A DNA stretch of 64,000 nt from assembly GCF_035222375.1 (NCBI RefSeq), contig NC_085889.1, positions 4,030,001-4,094,000 on the forward strand. Reading direction: 5' to 3'. Source of the DNA: Podospora pseudocomata (lineage: Eukaryota > Ascomycota > Sordariomycetes > Sordariales > Podosporaceae). Below, one piece after another: positions 31,695-43,845 of this stretch (its first letter is position 1; the number at the start of each line of letters is the position of its first letter). Made by a program: the position numbers and the translations under genes. The notes under the pieces were generated by a model. That model was given only the letters and a program-made list of their open reading frames with translations, was not told the DNA's origin and searched no databases.

Positions 31695-34600
31695 ATGTCT
31701 GGCAATCCATCCGACTCCAAGGGCCAAGTCTCTTCTGGCTCAGAGCCCCAGTTCACAAGGCAGAAACGCATGAAGTTCGAAAATGGCCAACTCGTAGAAT
31801 ACTGGATCGATGTCCCCGTCGAGAAACCGAAACCTGGTGAGTACATTTCAGGTTTTTTAGTAGTTTGACTTTCACAGCGATGAATAATCACTAATCTTTT
31901 GCGCACAGTCGAGAAGCCGAAAGGCCCGATGGAGCTCTTCAAGGAATTCAAGTTCGACGAGGACATCTCGCTCGGCTCCATCTTTCCCAGTCTAAACGGG
32001 ACCGACTTCGATGCCCTCACCATGAAGAACACGTCTATGATCTGGCTTGGCCGGGATGCCTCAGCGCTCAAGAAAGCTGGGCTGTGGTTTGAGACGGATG
32101 TTGAGTTCCGTGGCTTGTTGCAACCCATTCACGACGTCCTCCGTGATGTCTTCGCTCAAGAACAGCCCGGCCTGCATCTCTCAGCACACCTGGGCATCCA
32201 ACAGGATTACAGCGACGATCTCATTGCAACTGGCTTCACCTTCAAAGGGAGTATCAACGGCATCAACCGTGGCTTTGGCGAGTTTCTCACTTTCCGCAAC
32301 GCTGGTGTCGAGCTCAACGTTGTCCCGAGTAAAGGTGTTGATCTTGAGACCATGTGGGGGTTCTTTGGCACGCTGCACCTGGCCATCCCCAACTCGGTGG
32401 TGCCCCTTGTTCTGGAGTACAAGCTTCAGCCCAAGGCAGATTCTCTGGATATAGCTATGAACTTTGGCGGAAGTGAGAAGTGGGAGAGTGTCTTTGGCGT
32501 CTCAGGTCTTGATGCGAGTGTTCTTCTTGTCCACCTCGGCAACCCACCACTGACAGAATGCTGTTTTAGCTCGACAAAGTCACCTTTGGGACTTCAATCA
32601 TCAAGTCGGACGTTGGGAGGACCTTGGAGTTCTCTATTCTGTCAACCTGGAATCTCGGTGGCGTTGTTGTTGAGCTGAGTGGCCACGTCAAGAAATGTTT
32701 GTATCCCTTGCCTCTTCGCCTATTTCACCTCGTTGATAGCCAACCAAGAACTGAGCAACGCTAACCCAACTGATCAGCCGGCTCGCTCCTCCGCGGATAC
32801 ATCAAGACGCTGACAATGGATGACATCCGCCGGCTTTTCAACACCATGACGGGCTCCAACCTCGACCCTGTGGAGCAGGATGTCCGCTTTAGCGAACTGA
32901 CCGTCGAGATATCTCAAGGGCGGCTGGTGTTGTACGGCGAGGTCTGGGTTGACTCATACAAGGTCGCAGCCGCTGAGGTTCTCATTTCGGTCGACGGTGT
33001 CATGATATCCGGTGCTGTTGACGACCTTCACATTGGTGAAGATGTTTGCATCAAGCAAGCCGGCTTGGAGTTGATCATTGGTAATGTGAACCCGCCCAAA
33101 CCTCCTTCTCAAGACCACGCGGAAAAAGGAAAGGAGGCCACAGGGGGAACTCAACTGCCGCCTTCCAGCATGAAAGGAGTTCCGGGACAATCACCAGCTC
33201 AGAAAAAAGGAACCCCTGTTGCAGCCGTAATCCGCGGCGATGTCGAGGTCCATACTGGCGACGCCAACCTCAACTTCAAAGTCGCAGCCGCTATTACAAA
33301 GTCTGCTGACGGCCCACTCAACTATTTCGTGTACGGCCGGCTTGACTGTGAGAACGTCAGTATCGGCAAGATGCTGGGGGGTGCCATGGGAGATGACCAC
33401 CCTATGGATCTGCAGCTTGACTGCGTGACACTGGTGGCGGCGAGTAAGGACATTTCTAACGATTACGGCCTGAATACGGCGCGGTTCCCGATCAAGGAAG
33501 GTGAAAATTTCCCCCGTCCTCGGTCACATACTCTGGGTCAATAACAGCTGACAGCGGGCGTGGATGCCCACAATAGGAATCTTCCTTTGCGCTGAACTAA
33601 AGTCGGTTCCGTTTGTTGGTGACTTGTGCAAGGGCACATCGCCAGAGGACAGGTACATCCTCCGTGCTGGATATTCCAAGAAGGGCGGTCTCAGCGTCGG
33701 TATCATCTTGCCTGAGAGCATTCGAGTAGGTCAAACACGTGTGAAGTCTTCCACTCACCTGACTGACCATACTTCCAGATCGAGCTATCTCCCACCGTGG
33801 TGTCCGGGCCATTGACACTCATCATTGAAACTCAGCCCGAGTTGCGTGTACTCTTCCAAGCTACACTTTGGGTCACCCCCGAAGGCGAGGAGAAGCCTCT
33901 CCAGCTCGACCTTGGCGTGGCGGCCAACAACCTGCAGGCCGCAGCTTATGCGTGAGTCCCCCATATCAAACTAGAACCCTTGGCTCTCCTGCTGACCTGT
34001 GAATAGCCAGATGTCTGGCTGGTGGAAGAACCCCTTGGGTTTGAGTCCTAGGCTCAAGATTGGTACGCGAATAGCTCATAGTGATAGCGCCGTGGTTTCA
34101 AATTGCTGACATCTCACTAGGTCCCCGCCTAACCCTGGAAGTCGAGATTGTTTACGAACAGTTCCTCGCCACAGGAACACCATCCGGCATGGGCTTCGAA
34201 GGCGGCTTCGTCGTCGACGAGGTGGACGCCTACGCGCTCGCCATCAATCTCGGAACCAACCCCAAGGAGACGCTAGTCAAGCTTCAAGCAACCCGCTTCG
34301 AATCCAGCCAAGTCATCAACCTCGTCAACGCGGCAGCAGACCTAGACATCGACAAGCCCGACCGCGAGATCATTCGTTTCCAGGACGTCAACGTCTACGC
34401 CAGTCCGCTCGGCTGCATCATCGGCACACAGGTTTACCCCCCTGGCTTCGTCGTGCAGGGCAAAGCCTTCATTCTTGACAAAAAGGTCGAGATTGACTGC
34501 CGAATCGGTAGTGAAGGCCTCAAGCTCAAGGGGGAAATCGAAGGCTTCACCCTTGGTCCTCTTGTAATCCGGGGCGGGAAGCGCGCTGATGGCACTCAGG

Positions 34601-36383
34601 GAGAAAATGCCTTCATTGACTTTGAGATCACCAAAGAGCGGCAGTGTTTTGAGCTCAGTGGGAGCGTGGCGCTCTGGGATCTTGAGGCTGGTGTGTTTGT
34701 CAAGGCACAGATCATGCCTGATCCGGAGCTTGAGTTCAATTTTGAACTGGCGTGGAGTGATCTCATCAAGTTTCAGGTCGATGGCAAGCTCATCAAGCCT
34801 GAGCCTGCTGACAGGGAGTTGGAGAAGGGCGGTGCTAGTGCCAATACCGGCGCTTTGGCAAACCTTGAAGATGCCGATTTCCAACTCCATGCTTTGATGG
34901 AGCAGCGGATCCTGACAGAGATCTCGGAAGCGATGCAGAAGTGGTTTGCAAGTGCTCAAGCGTCGGTTGACCAAGGTATTGAGGAGGCCAAACGCAAGGT
35001 GGACGAGGCAAAGCTTGAATTTGAGCGTAAATGCGAGGAGGCCAAGCAAGAGGTGAAAAGAACGCAGGCCAAGTTTGACGCTGCCATGGAGGCGGCCCAG
35101 GCTGATCTGCGAGCGGAAGAGGAAAAGTGCCGCCGGGAGCAGGTTGAGAACGAGCAGTACATCCTGGAGGAAGAGAAGCGTGCCGATGAGCACATTCGCC
35201 AAGCTGTTGCTGTCTTGGAGGGGAAGAAACGGGATTTCCAGGATGACATGGACGGCAAGAAGCGTGATCTTGCCCAGAAACGGCGCGATGGCGAGGAAGC
35301 CATCAATGGTAAGATTCGTGATCTCCAGGGATCGCGGGAGAAGCTCCAGAGGGATTTCGGCAACGCTATTCAGGCGTTGGAGAGTGCCAGGGCACGAGTG
35401 AATGAGGAAGAGTGTAAGTGGTCCTCGCCCCAGGGCATGTCGTGAACACTTTCTCACTTTCCATCTAGGGCGCGTCGATCGAGCAAGACGGGACTATGAC
35501 GATGCTGTTGACGACCTTGATGACGCAGCATGGTACGAGAAGCCATTCAAGGTAGGGAGACTACTTCTGCATTTTGTTTAACTTGTACATACGCTGACGT
35601 GCAAACGAAATCCAGGCTTTCCGTGTCGGAGTCCTCGGAGCTGAGCTGGCTGTCATGAAGATGGCTCTTGGTGCGGCGAATCTCATTCTTGATGGTGCAA
35701 GATTCATCGTCGAAGGCGTCGCCTACAACATTGCACTCGGGGCTGTTAACCTGGCCGAGGGTGCTCTCCGTGCCGCCCGCGTCATGTGGGACGGCATCAT
35801 TGCCGCCGCTCAAGTCGCTGTTGACGGTGTCGTGGCTATCCATGCTGCCGGAATAGAGATAGCAAAAGGGGCTGTCGTCATGGCAGAAAAGACTGCTTTG
35901 GGGATCAAGCAAGCTGCAGCAGCGACAAAGGGTGTTCTTTTGGCAGTTCAGGAAAAGATTTTGGAGGCTGCTCGAGCTGTGGTCAAGGGAGTGGCTGAGG
36001 GGATACACTTCATTGCTTTCCAGACAGCACTCGCGGCGCTCGACTTTGCACAGAAGAATACCACATGGGTCGACATTGCAAAGGCAGGCCTCGACGCTGC
36101 CAAAGCGGTGGCAGCAGCTGTTCTTGCAGCTGGCAAGTGGCTCGCCCAGCGGCTGGCTGACACGCTCAATATCGAATTGGTCGAGCTGACTGGGTCTCTC
36201 AAGACCATCACCAAAGGTGGACCTTTTACCATCCGGGTTAAGGGTTTCATTCTGGGCGAGGCCTTTGACTTCCGGGCGACATGGAGCCCGCGGGATGTCC
36301 TGGGGTTCGTTGTTGGGCTCTGTAAGGAGCTGTGGGACAGGTTCATGGAGAATGTGTTGGAGTTGTTTGAGGCGAGCAAGTAA
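31695..36383 (+). CDS. 1374-residue modular protein: beta-rich repeats, coiled coil, C-terminal 11-residue repeats
   Basis: Ten exons: 31695-31836, 31909-32519, 32570-32696, 32778-33500, 33577-33725, 33779-33951, 34007-34062, 34121-35413, 35469-35551 and 35616-36383. All junctions keep the frame. Intron 2 is uncertain, because only weak donors (GTTCTT at 32520 or GTCTCA at 32499) fit. Residues about 50-900 are beta-strand-rich with recurring elements (VRFSELTVEISQGRLVLYG, VEIDCRIGSEGLKLKGEIE). Residues about 920-1110 form a highly charged coiled coil (for example EEAKRKVDEAKLEFERKCEE). Residues 1137-1268 are about twelve 11-residue Ala/Gly/Val-rich repeats such as ALGAVNLAEGA and IAAAQVAVDGV, which should make a long amphipathic helix. 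There is no signal peptide or transmembrane segment. No family is recognised; a lipid-surface or scaffold role is inference only. Confidence 0.75.
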
Positions 36384-36646
36384 CGAGACAGTGGGAGGGT
36401 GGTAGCTTGCAAGATCAGGTAACTTAGATTAGTATCAGATTCCCTATGGACACGGAATTGATTTGTTTTCAGGGCAATCGGACCCGTCTTCCTCTTGAAA
36501 TATCATTACATGTCCTCAAAGCCCTGGAGAGCCCCCATAGGTACCCTCCACAATTATAAACCACAATGAATCGTACAATGCTATCCAACCCTCCCTTCCC
36601 CCAACCAAATTCCCAAACCAAGACAAAAGAAACAGCCTCAAAGAAA

Positions 36647-38080
36647 TCACCTCTCATGCCCCTGCCCCATAACCTCCCCACTAACAACCTTATCCAACAC
36701 CCCCCCCCCACCAGCAGCAAACATTCCCTGCCCTCCTTCCACCGCCGTCAGTGGCGACACTTGCTCTGCCCTAGGCATAGTCCTATTCATAGTTCCCGCC
36801 CCCATAGGCGTAACAGGCACAGCCCCGACATTCCCAATAGTCATACTATCCGCCCCCACCGTCCCCATCGTTCCAACCCCTTGTTCATCCTGCTCATACC
36901 CCGGCAGTTCCTGCTCCCCCATCTCCCTCACCCCAATCCCAACCCCGATCTTCCTCCCTTTTTGATCACCACCCCCCTCCGAAGCAGGGAGTTCATACCT
37001 CCCCGGAGTGGGCGTCTCCCCCCGAAAGTAATACCTCAACCTCGACCCCGCCCTACTCCTCGCGTCCATCTCCTTTGGACTGGGCGGGACTTCGTCATTA
37101 TTGAGATGGTGGTTAGCATTAATATTAGCCCAAGCAGCAATTGCAGCAGCGACATTTGTCCCCGTCGGTGGCCATGCAGCAGCGGAGGCAGAGGCAGGGT
37201 TGTGGTTAGGGAAGTCACCGTCTTCAGAAGGGGGGCCAACGTTGGTGTCGACTCGGCCGAAGGAGTCCCTTTTTTCGTGGGAGCGGTACCCCCCGCGGAT
37301 GGTGGTGCGGGAGGGGGCGCGGAGGTGCCAGCCTGTGGTTAGGGTTGAGGGGTCATAGCGGTGTTTGGATTGGGAGGGGGGTTGGGAGGAGCGGGGTGAA
37401 CGGGGGTGGGCGAGGAGGTAGGTTAGGACGAGGAGGAGGGCGAAGATGGGGATGCCGATTCCGAGGCCGATGCCGAGGCCTATTTTGAGGGTTTCTGACG
37501 AGGTGGAGGTGGTGTCGGAGGGGGAGGATGATGAGGGGAGGAGGAGGGCGCCGGGGCGGATGGGGAAGGGGGAGCTGGATGATGATGATGAACAGCATGT
37601 GGCTGCTTCGGAGGGGGTGTTGCCGCAGCAGAACTGGAGGCCGGAGGAGGAGTTGAGGGTTGAGGGGCAGGGGATTAGGGGTATTGATGGGAGGAGGTTG
37701 TTTCCTGTGGTGATGTTAGTGAGATTGTGCTAGTAGTTGGACAGAGGGTGGGAGGGGTCACGTTTTTCTGGTTGGCAGAGCCGGTTGCATGATGAGTCGT
37801 TCCAGTCTTTATCTGTGCAGCCTTGCTGTGTCATGAGGTTGTTGGCTTGTGGGCTCATACATAGTCCGTTGGATAAGCAGTAGTCGTTCTTGTTGCAGCA
37901 GTGGGTTGTCGTTTTCGTATCTGGTGTTGATCCTGACCCATAACACGGCACTTGGTTCGTGTCTTTGTTCCCCCACGTGTCGTAGCATGTTGGTTCCTGC
38001 GCTCGCACTCCATCAATGCGGCCGCTGACCAGCAGCAGGGCTAGCGTATTGGCCAGCCATATCGGTTTATGCGATGACAT
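36647..38080 (-). CDS. Single-pass membrane protein with Cys-rich ectodomain
   Basis: Exons 38080-37762 and 37704-36647 with a 57-nt intron (GTGACC donor, CACAG acceptor); 458 residues. A signal peptide covers about residues 1-27 (LANTLALLLVSG). The ectodomain has some 14 cysteines, including CC pairs (HCCNKNDYC, FCCGN, TCC), and ends in a Ser-rich stalk. A Gly/Ile/Leu transmembrane segment follows (GLGIGIPIFALLLVLTYLL), then a cytosolic tail of about 260 residues with Arg-rich, Pro/Gly and AVPVTPMGAGTM-type low-complexity parts. The layout resembles cell-wall-sensor-like membrane proteins of filamentous fungi, but I do not recognise a named family. An in-frame ATG at 38101 is an alternative start; the one at 38080 has the better context and signal peptide. 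Confidence 0.8.
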
Positions 38081-40223
38081 TTTGGTTGTTTTTGTTGTCA
38101 TCGACGTGCTGGTTGCTGGTCACAGTCGATTCCAGTCGTCTCATGTAGATCCACCTTTTTTCTTCCCTTGCAGTCGAGTATTCAAAAGTCAGCAACTCAA
38201 AAACAAAACAAAAAATGAAAAATAGAAAAGTCAATCGCGGTGGGAATACAGAGATTGAAATGAGTTATTTACGGAAGGATTTCTGGGGTGGGCGAAGGGT
38301 GGCGGCGGAGAGGATTCCAACGGCGCAGTCATCGTACTGGCCAGTGCACACAGACACCAAGTTGTGAGGGCTAAAGTGTGGGTGTTTCAATGTTTCAATG
38401 TTGTGCAAGATGTGTTTTGTTGCGGCACGGCTACTCTACAGGGACAAGAATGCCACGAGAAAATCAGGAAACCCTTGCAGTGGCCAATCTGCAAGTCTAA
38501 TCGCAATCCACGGCCAGAACCAACAAGGATCGTTATTAAAAAGAGGTTACTATGTTTGCCTTATTCCGCTCAAGGGTACCTAGGTAATCATGTAATCGAC
38601 CCCAAAGACCCTCGAGAGGAAAAGGTGGTATAGGGGGAAGTGATCGTCTCTTGTGCCACCTTACACACGCAACACCTGAGCACTTCACCTCGAATCATGT
38701 CCACTTCGTGCAGAAACCCAGACACTCCGAGCTGTTGGCCCCAAGAGCTTTCGCCTCCGTGGCACGGAATCTCAGCTCTGAAAGCCGGGCAGGCTGCCGT
38801 TTAGACTCGTCCGTGTCTCCGGAAGAACATGACATCGGAGTTAACCAGGGTTTGAGGCAAATCAGTAAGAAGCTTAATTGATGGCATATGATGGTCGGAG
38901 TAATCTCCACAACCCAGGTGAAAAGAGCCATATTTAGGAGCAACCAGATCAGCCGAATGAGCTTGTCCGCCAATATTCCACACCTTTACCCCTGCGATGG
39001 TCTGCTGTGCCGCCCACAACAGCACGCGAGCCTGTGCATCGCCGCCGCGTACCTGCAGGAAACAAAATGTGCACTGTGAAGAGGGAAGGTGAAGACGTTT
39101 CAAGTTGGGGCAATTCGGTCGATGAAATTGGTGATGTGCCCATCGATTATTGTGTCGAGATCAAGGTTGGAGATGTCGTCCTTGAATTGCACACCTAAGG
39201 TAGGTCATTGCCGTGTGTATGCAGTTTAGTATGTGACTGTCTCAGTGCCCGAGATCACCAACAATAGCAAAGACCTGCGCCCGCATTCTCCGTGAAAGAG
39301 GCCACCGAGCCTCGGGGTCCAAAACCGCGCTCCATCTCCGCAGTCTGCAAGCTTGCGTCCCACAAGAACCTACCCCAAGCTCTCAACCGTTCCATATCAC
39401 GATCTCTTCCACATAATGGGCGGCATATAAGGAAGGTACCAGCCCTCCAGTTTCATTCCAGGATACAGTTCCTAAAAGCTTCATCCCACGATCCCCGTCA
39501 TCCTCGGTCCAGATTGTCAAGACTCTCCCAATTGATCACATCAACCTTGCTTGATACCCTGATGCTCGCTTGCCGCCACCTTTGAGCGGGCCAACCCGCC
39601 CTATTTTCGCATATGCATCTACCCGGCTCCTGTAGCGACCGCGCGTATCTCAAATCAAAAGCATCGGCACGTTTCCCCCGCGCGGGCCATGTTGAGGTGA
39701 CCTGCTTCATATAGCCCTCTGTCACAGTGAAGGATCCCGCTGCGGGAGCTTGGAGATTGAGGGCGTTGGTACCGAACGGCGTGGATTCCTTTTCCCCCTG
39801 AGAGCTGCTACCTTCTTTAAAGGCAGCCTTGCCGATCTTCAAGCATATAATCTGAGTGTTGAGAGAGATCATGATAGCGAAAATAAATAGAATGATATCT
39901 AAGTAGGTAACAATGATTTGAAGCCTGTAGAAATAAATCGTTGAAGGTCGGGTGGTGGAGATCACACCGCAAACAGAATTGTGCTGAGCAAAAGCTGTGC
40001 CATATCGAAGCATGAAGCTTTGAAAGGAAAGAAGACATCCGTGATCCATTCTGCTTGCCAAGAATGCTGTACAACGCGGAGAGTAGCACCTTGTCGTGAT
40101 ATGGATAGGGGGCTACTGTAGAAATAGCAAAGTAATATGGCAAACTGTGATGTGATAACTCTGCTGGCTGTCGGTCCGCGTTGCCAACCTCAACAGCAGA
40201 CCTTCTCCGAGACCTCCTGCACG
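38081..40223. other. Intergenic, with one doubtful minus-strand ORF
   Basis: The left end should be the promoter of the membrane protein gene. A minus-strand open frame of about 184 codons (from an ATG at about 40052 to 39498) has one strongly hydrophobic stretch (IIVTYLDIILFIFAIMI) but otherwise no pattern, splice site or family resemblance. I do not call it a gene. Other short ORFs around 38700-39600 look like noise. Confidence 0.4.
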
Positions 40224-41038
40224 TTAAGCAGGGCAGGTCATCGGCCTCGGTCCAGGAATAGGATACGGCTTCCTCCCATTATCCGGCACACTAGCCACCC
40301 AAATCTGCAGCAAAATCCCCGGATCATTCTGCTTGTACGCACCCGGAATACTAACAGTCTCACTCGGGACATGATTCCCGCTGCCCGACACACTGAGCTG
40401 AGCACATGATTGATAAAACTGAGCCCCCATGTTGCTGTACGCAGAGTGCAAGGCCAACAGCTCCTGCCGCAGTAGATAGTGGCCCGGTGCCAGGCAGGTA
40501 GGGATCGTGGCGTAGGACCAGCCCTTGTTGGCGATCATGGTGTCCACGCCCCATTTTCCAGTCTGAGTGTTGAGGCCCTCCTCAGAAATCTTGAACCACT
40601 TGAGGTTGTTGGGAGATGCTGTGGCCGCGTTGTCGACCTTGGCCATGTAGGTTGAGATGGGCCCTTTGTGGGAGGAGGCAATGGGGTGATCAGGATCGTT
40701 GGGCCATTGAGCACCACCGATGACATGGCCCCACCACGCGCCAATTCTGTCACCGGCCTTGACAGAGATTACTTGGTTGGACTGCGTGCCTCGGATACCA
40801 CAGGCTAGCTGGGCGTCGTTGACGTTGGTGACGGGGTTGGGCTGAGAGGGAGCGCGGAGACCGTGGAGTTGCGGGTGTTCGACGCCGTTGACGGAGACTT
40901 TCTGTTGTTGAAAAGTGGAGATCAGTCAGTCAAGGCGACGGAGAAAGGGATTTGGGGAAATGGTGTGATCGTCCGTACCTGGAAGATGCTATGAGCCTTG
41001 GCCAAGGAGGCCAGAGCAACAACAGAGATGAGCTTCAT
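40224..41038 (-). CDS. AA9 lytic polysaccharide monooxygenase
   Basis: Exons 41038-40979 and 40901-40224 with a 77-nt intron (GTACGG donor, CAACAG acceptor); 245 residues. The 15-residue signal peptide MKLISVVALASLAKA is followed directly by His16, which becomes the N-terminal His of the copper-binding histidine brace. The second ligand is His98 in ASSHKGPISTYMAKV. The axial Tyr183 with Gln181 lies in MGAQFYQSCAQLSV, and His172 in LLALHSAY is the usual second-sphere residue. All AA9 hallmarks are therefore present. The enzyme oxidatively cleaves cellulose or related beta-glucans outside the cell using O2 or H2O2 and an electron donor. No carbohydrate-binding module follows the catalytic domain. 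C1 versus C4 regioselectivity cannot be told from this reading. Confidence 0.95.
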
Positions 41039-42537
41039 CACGGCAACGACTGATGCAGAAATAGTCTCCTAGTTCTTGGGCTGGACTGGCGAGAGTATGT
41101 TTTCGAGATCAGAGCGGGTTTTAAATACCCCTTTAGCATCCAGCGCTCCCTTGCCCAGGGTAAGCCGGTGCTGAAGCTTTGAAGACGCATCTGGTCATGG
41201 ACATCTCCTAGCCTGCTTGGCCAATATAGCAATATAGGGTCGTCATCTTCGATTGCAAGCTCAGCAAAATTACTGGATGACATCTCGTCACCAGCTGTCC
41301 TTGATTGTTCATCTTGCCCTATCGGAGACGTCCCCTCCGTGGTCCCCAGCCAGCCAGGTTCGGGATTTCATTTTGTCCCCAGATTCATCCACCTATCTGC
41401 CGGCACACATTCTGCCAAGACATAGTCAGCTTTGGCAAGGCCATTCTGATGAGTAATTTCTTGTCGAGACTCATTCATTCCGCTGACGTCGAGATGTCGA
41501 GAAATTGGAATGTTCAGGAGTTCAAGTGTAGTGGGAGGCGTCCGCTAGCCGTTGTCTTGTTGAGTACTAAAGGATTCGGTCGGTGGTATGGTCGGTCTGG
41601 CTAATAGAAATAGAATGACTGCGTTCGAGGTTTGAAAAGCCAAACCAGGTTAGGATTCTGTATCCTGAAAAACATTCAGCATCCATAATCAATGCTAGGT
41701 GACGTGGATCTTCTGGAAGCATCAAACACGTACAGCCTAGTGCAGGAACACAGAAAGCTTTGACACATATAGATATTCAAGTATTGACCAGTCTTGCGGT
41801 AGAGGTGGTTGGCGAGAGCACATCATTGGCTCCTGGTGGAATGCCACACATGGCCAAGAGTGCGTCTCACCTTGCTCACCGCGAAGTTGGATGTCTGAAT
41901 CAGACCATGACAAACATGCCGACCCCCGCGGAGATTCCCTATCGTTGTGGTCCCGATAGCAAGAAATATCGGGGTAGACCTGCATTGGTGTAACCTGTTG
42001 TGCTTGTCGTCGATCAAGGAAAACACGGTTTGCCTTTGATAAGAAGAAGAGACGAAATTGGATTTATGGTCGACATCGGGAGCATGCTGCTAGCAACGAT
42101 AAGGCAGACGAAAGTTGAGTGGTTCCAGGCGGTCGGGTCGGCTGCCGCTTCAGGTGGCCAGCTCGTGGGATGCGCCGTGCCCCATAGGCACATGTGTCGC
42201 CCCGGTCCAGTGAGAACCGGTCAAACATGCTGGCCTCTGAATGGCTCTCGGGGGTCTCGGAGGAGGTAACGGCTTTGGTCCCGGCAAACGCGTGCGTGGG
42301 GGTCAGCAAGAGCAACGCACACACTTATCCGGGCCATCAGCAACTGCCATGTCGGACTCTCTCTGAGTGCCAGGTGCCTGGTTGCTGGGATGGGAAGAGC
42401 ATCCGGCAAACAGGCGCTAATGGCAACAGCAAAAGGGATTTCCACGTCTCTTTACCTCTCCCTCTCCTCTCTCGTTTGCCAACAAGCACTCCAAAGCATC
42501 AAACCACCCCATCTTCCACCTTCAACTTTGTCGCAGA
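41039..42537. other. Intergenic, divergent promoter region
   Basis: The LPMO and the reductase gene diverge from here. Short ORFs (for example 42064-42324 minus and 42194-42541 plus) have no recognisable features. The last 100 bp before 42538 are pyrimidine-rich, as is common just upstream of fungal start codons. Confidence 0.5.
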
Positions 42538-43675
42538 ATGAGCTTTATACCAATCAAAGGCCGTAAGGCGAGGGTCCTCGTCTTTGGATCTGGCGGCGTG
42601 GGAACAATGGCAGCATACGCACTCGAAAAGGGCGGCATGGCAGAGGTGACGACAGTCTTGCGTTCCAACTTTAAGGCCGTCACGGAGTCGGGATTCAAGA
42701 TCAACTCCATCGACCACGGCCTTGACATAAGCTGGAGTCCTACTCACAGTGAGTTGCATGGCCCCCACGGAACATGCAGAGGCTTGCTAACCAGCAAACG
42801 CAGTCCGAAACGCCAAAGATGAGAGACATTGCAGCGATAATGCCTCTCAGCCATACGACTTCATCGTCGTCGCTACCAAGAACCTTGCCGATATCACACC
42901 CGGCGTAGCCTCTCTCATCGACCGCGATGTCATATCAGACACGACAGCAATTGTCCTCCTCCAGAACGGTCTCAACATCGAGCGCCCTATTGTCGACGCT
43001 TTTCCCTACAACCCGGTCATATCTGGAGTCCCTTACATCGGTGCCATCGAGAGCCCCCCAGGCACAATTAACCATGTCAACCACGACGAACTCATCATCA
43101 GCCCTTTCCGCAATGACAATATCCCATGCAAGCTATCCGAGGATGCGGCCATGAATTTTCAAGAAATCTATGGATCATGTCCGAACGTGACCTGCATCTA
43201 TGAACGTAGCGTGGAAAAGGCAAGATGGAGGAAGCTGCTTTACAACGCCTCTTACAACACAATTGCTGCCATCTTGGGCATGGACACATCCCGCATGCGT
43301 GCTTCAGAGTTCATCATCGACGACTTGGTGCGGCCGGCCATGAAGGAAATCCAAGCCACTGCCCGGCAAGTATCTGGGGTTCACCTCGCGGATGACCTAA
43401 TCGAGACAGTCATACGCCAGGACAACTACAAGGCCTTCTTCCGACCAAGTATGTTGCAAGATATTGACAAAGGCAAGCACATTGAGGTGGAGAACATCAT
43501 CGGAGAGCCAGTCCGCGAAGCCGAAAAGGCAGGTGTCGAAACACCCACCCTCAGGGTCATTTACAGTCTTCTCAAAGCCTTGCAGTTCAAGATCAAGATT
43601 GTTGAGGGCCTCGTGGAAGTGCCAGCGAGCGGTGAGAAACTCAAGTATGGAATATCAAGGACGCGGGGAGGGTAA
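42538..43675 (+). CDS. Ketopantoate reductase (ApbA/PanE) family oxidoreductase
   Basis: Exons 42538-42748 and 42804-43675 with a 55-nt intron (GTGAGT donor, ACGCAG acceptor, CTAAC branch point); 360 residues. The N-terminal Rossmann domain has the NADP-binding loop VLVFGSGGVGTMAAYAL. DFIVVATKN and IVLLQNGLNIE are the classic strands around the active site, and the C-terminal helical domain has KARWRKLLYNASYNTIAA, with the family's catalytic-type Lys and Asn (K-x4-N), and a Glu/Ser-rich stretch near the end. Family members reduce 2-dehydropantoate to pantoate for coenzyme A synthesis, but fungi have several paralogues that act on other 2-keto acids, so pantothenate synthesis is only one possibility. 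The protein is probably cytosolic. Confidence 0.9.
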
Positions 43676-43845
43676 AGGTGGAGGTGTTCAAGTTGAGGGT
43701 TGGGGTTATTTGCGATGAAGCTCTCTGACCCCTGCCTCACGAGCGGTGGAGTTGACGCTAGCGGAGAGAAGTGGAAGACGCGTTTTGAGCGCGTCGTGAG
43801 TTCCACTCTTGAATGTTTCGGAATCATGCCCAAAGAACAGAGACA

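Noticed and set aside
36566-37342. 258-codon plus-strand ORF
   Set aside because: It overlaps the cytosolic tail of the minus-strand membrane protein, whose splice, signal peptide and transmembrane segment are convincing.
39498-40061. 187-codon minus-strand ORF with one hydrophobic segment
   Set aside because: The open frame starts at a TTG and the amino-acid pattern beyond the hydrophobic stretch looks random; it was kept only as a note in the gap description.
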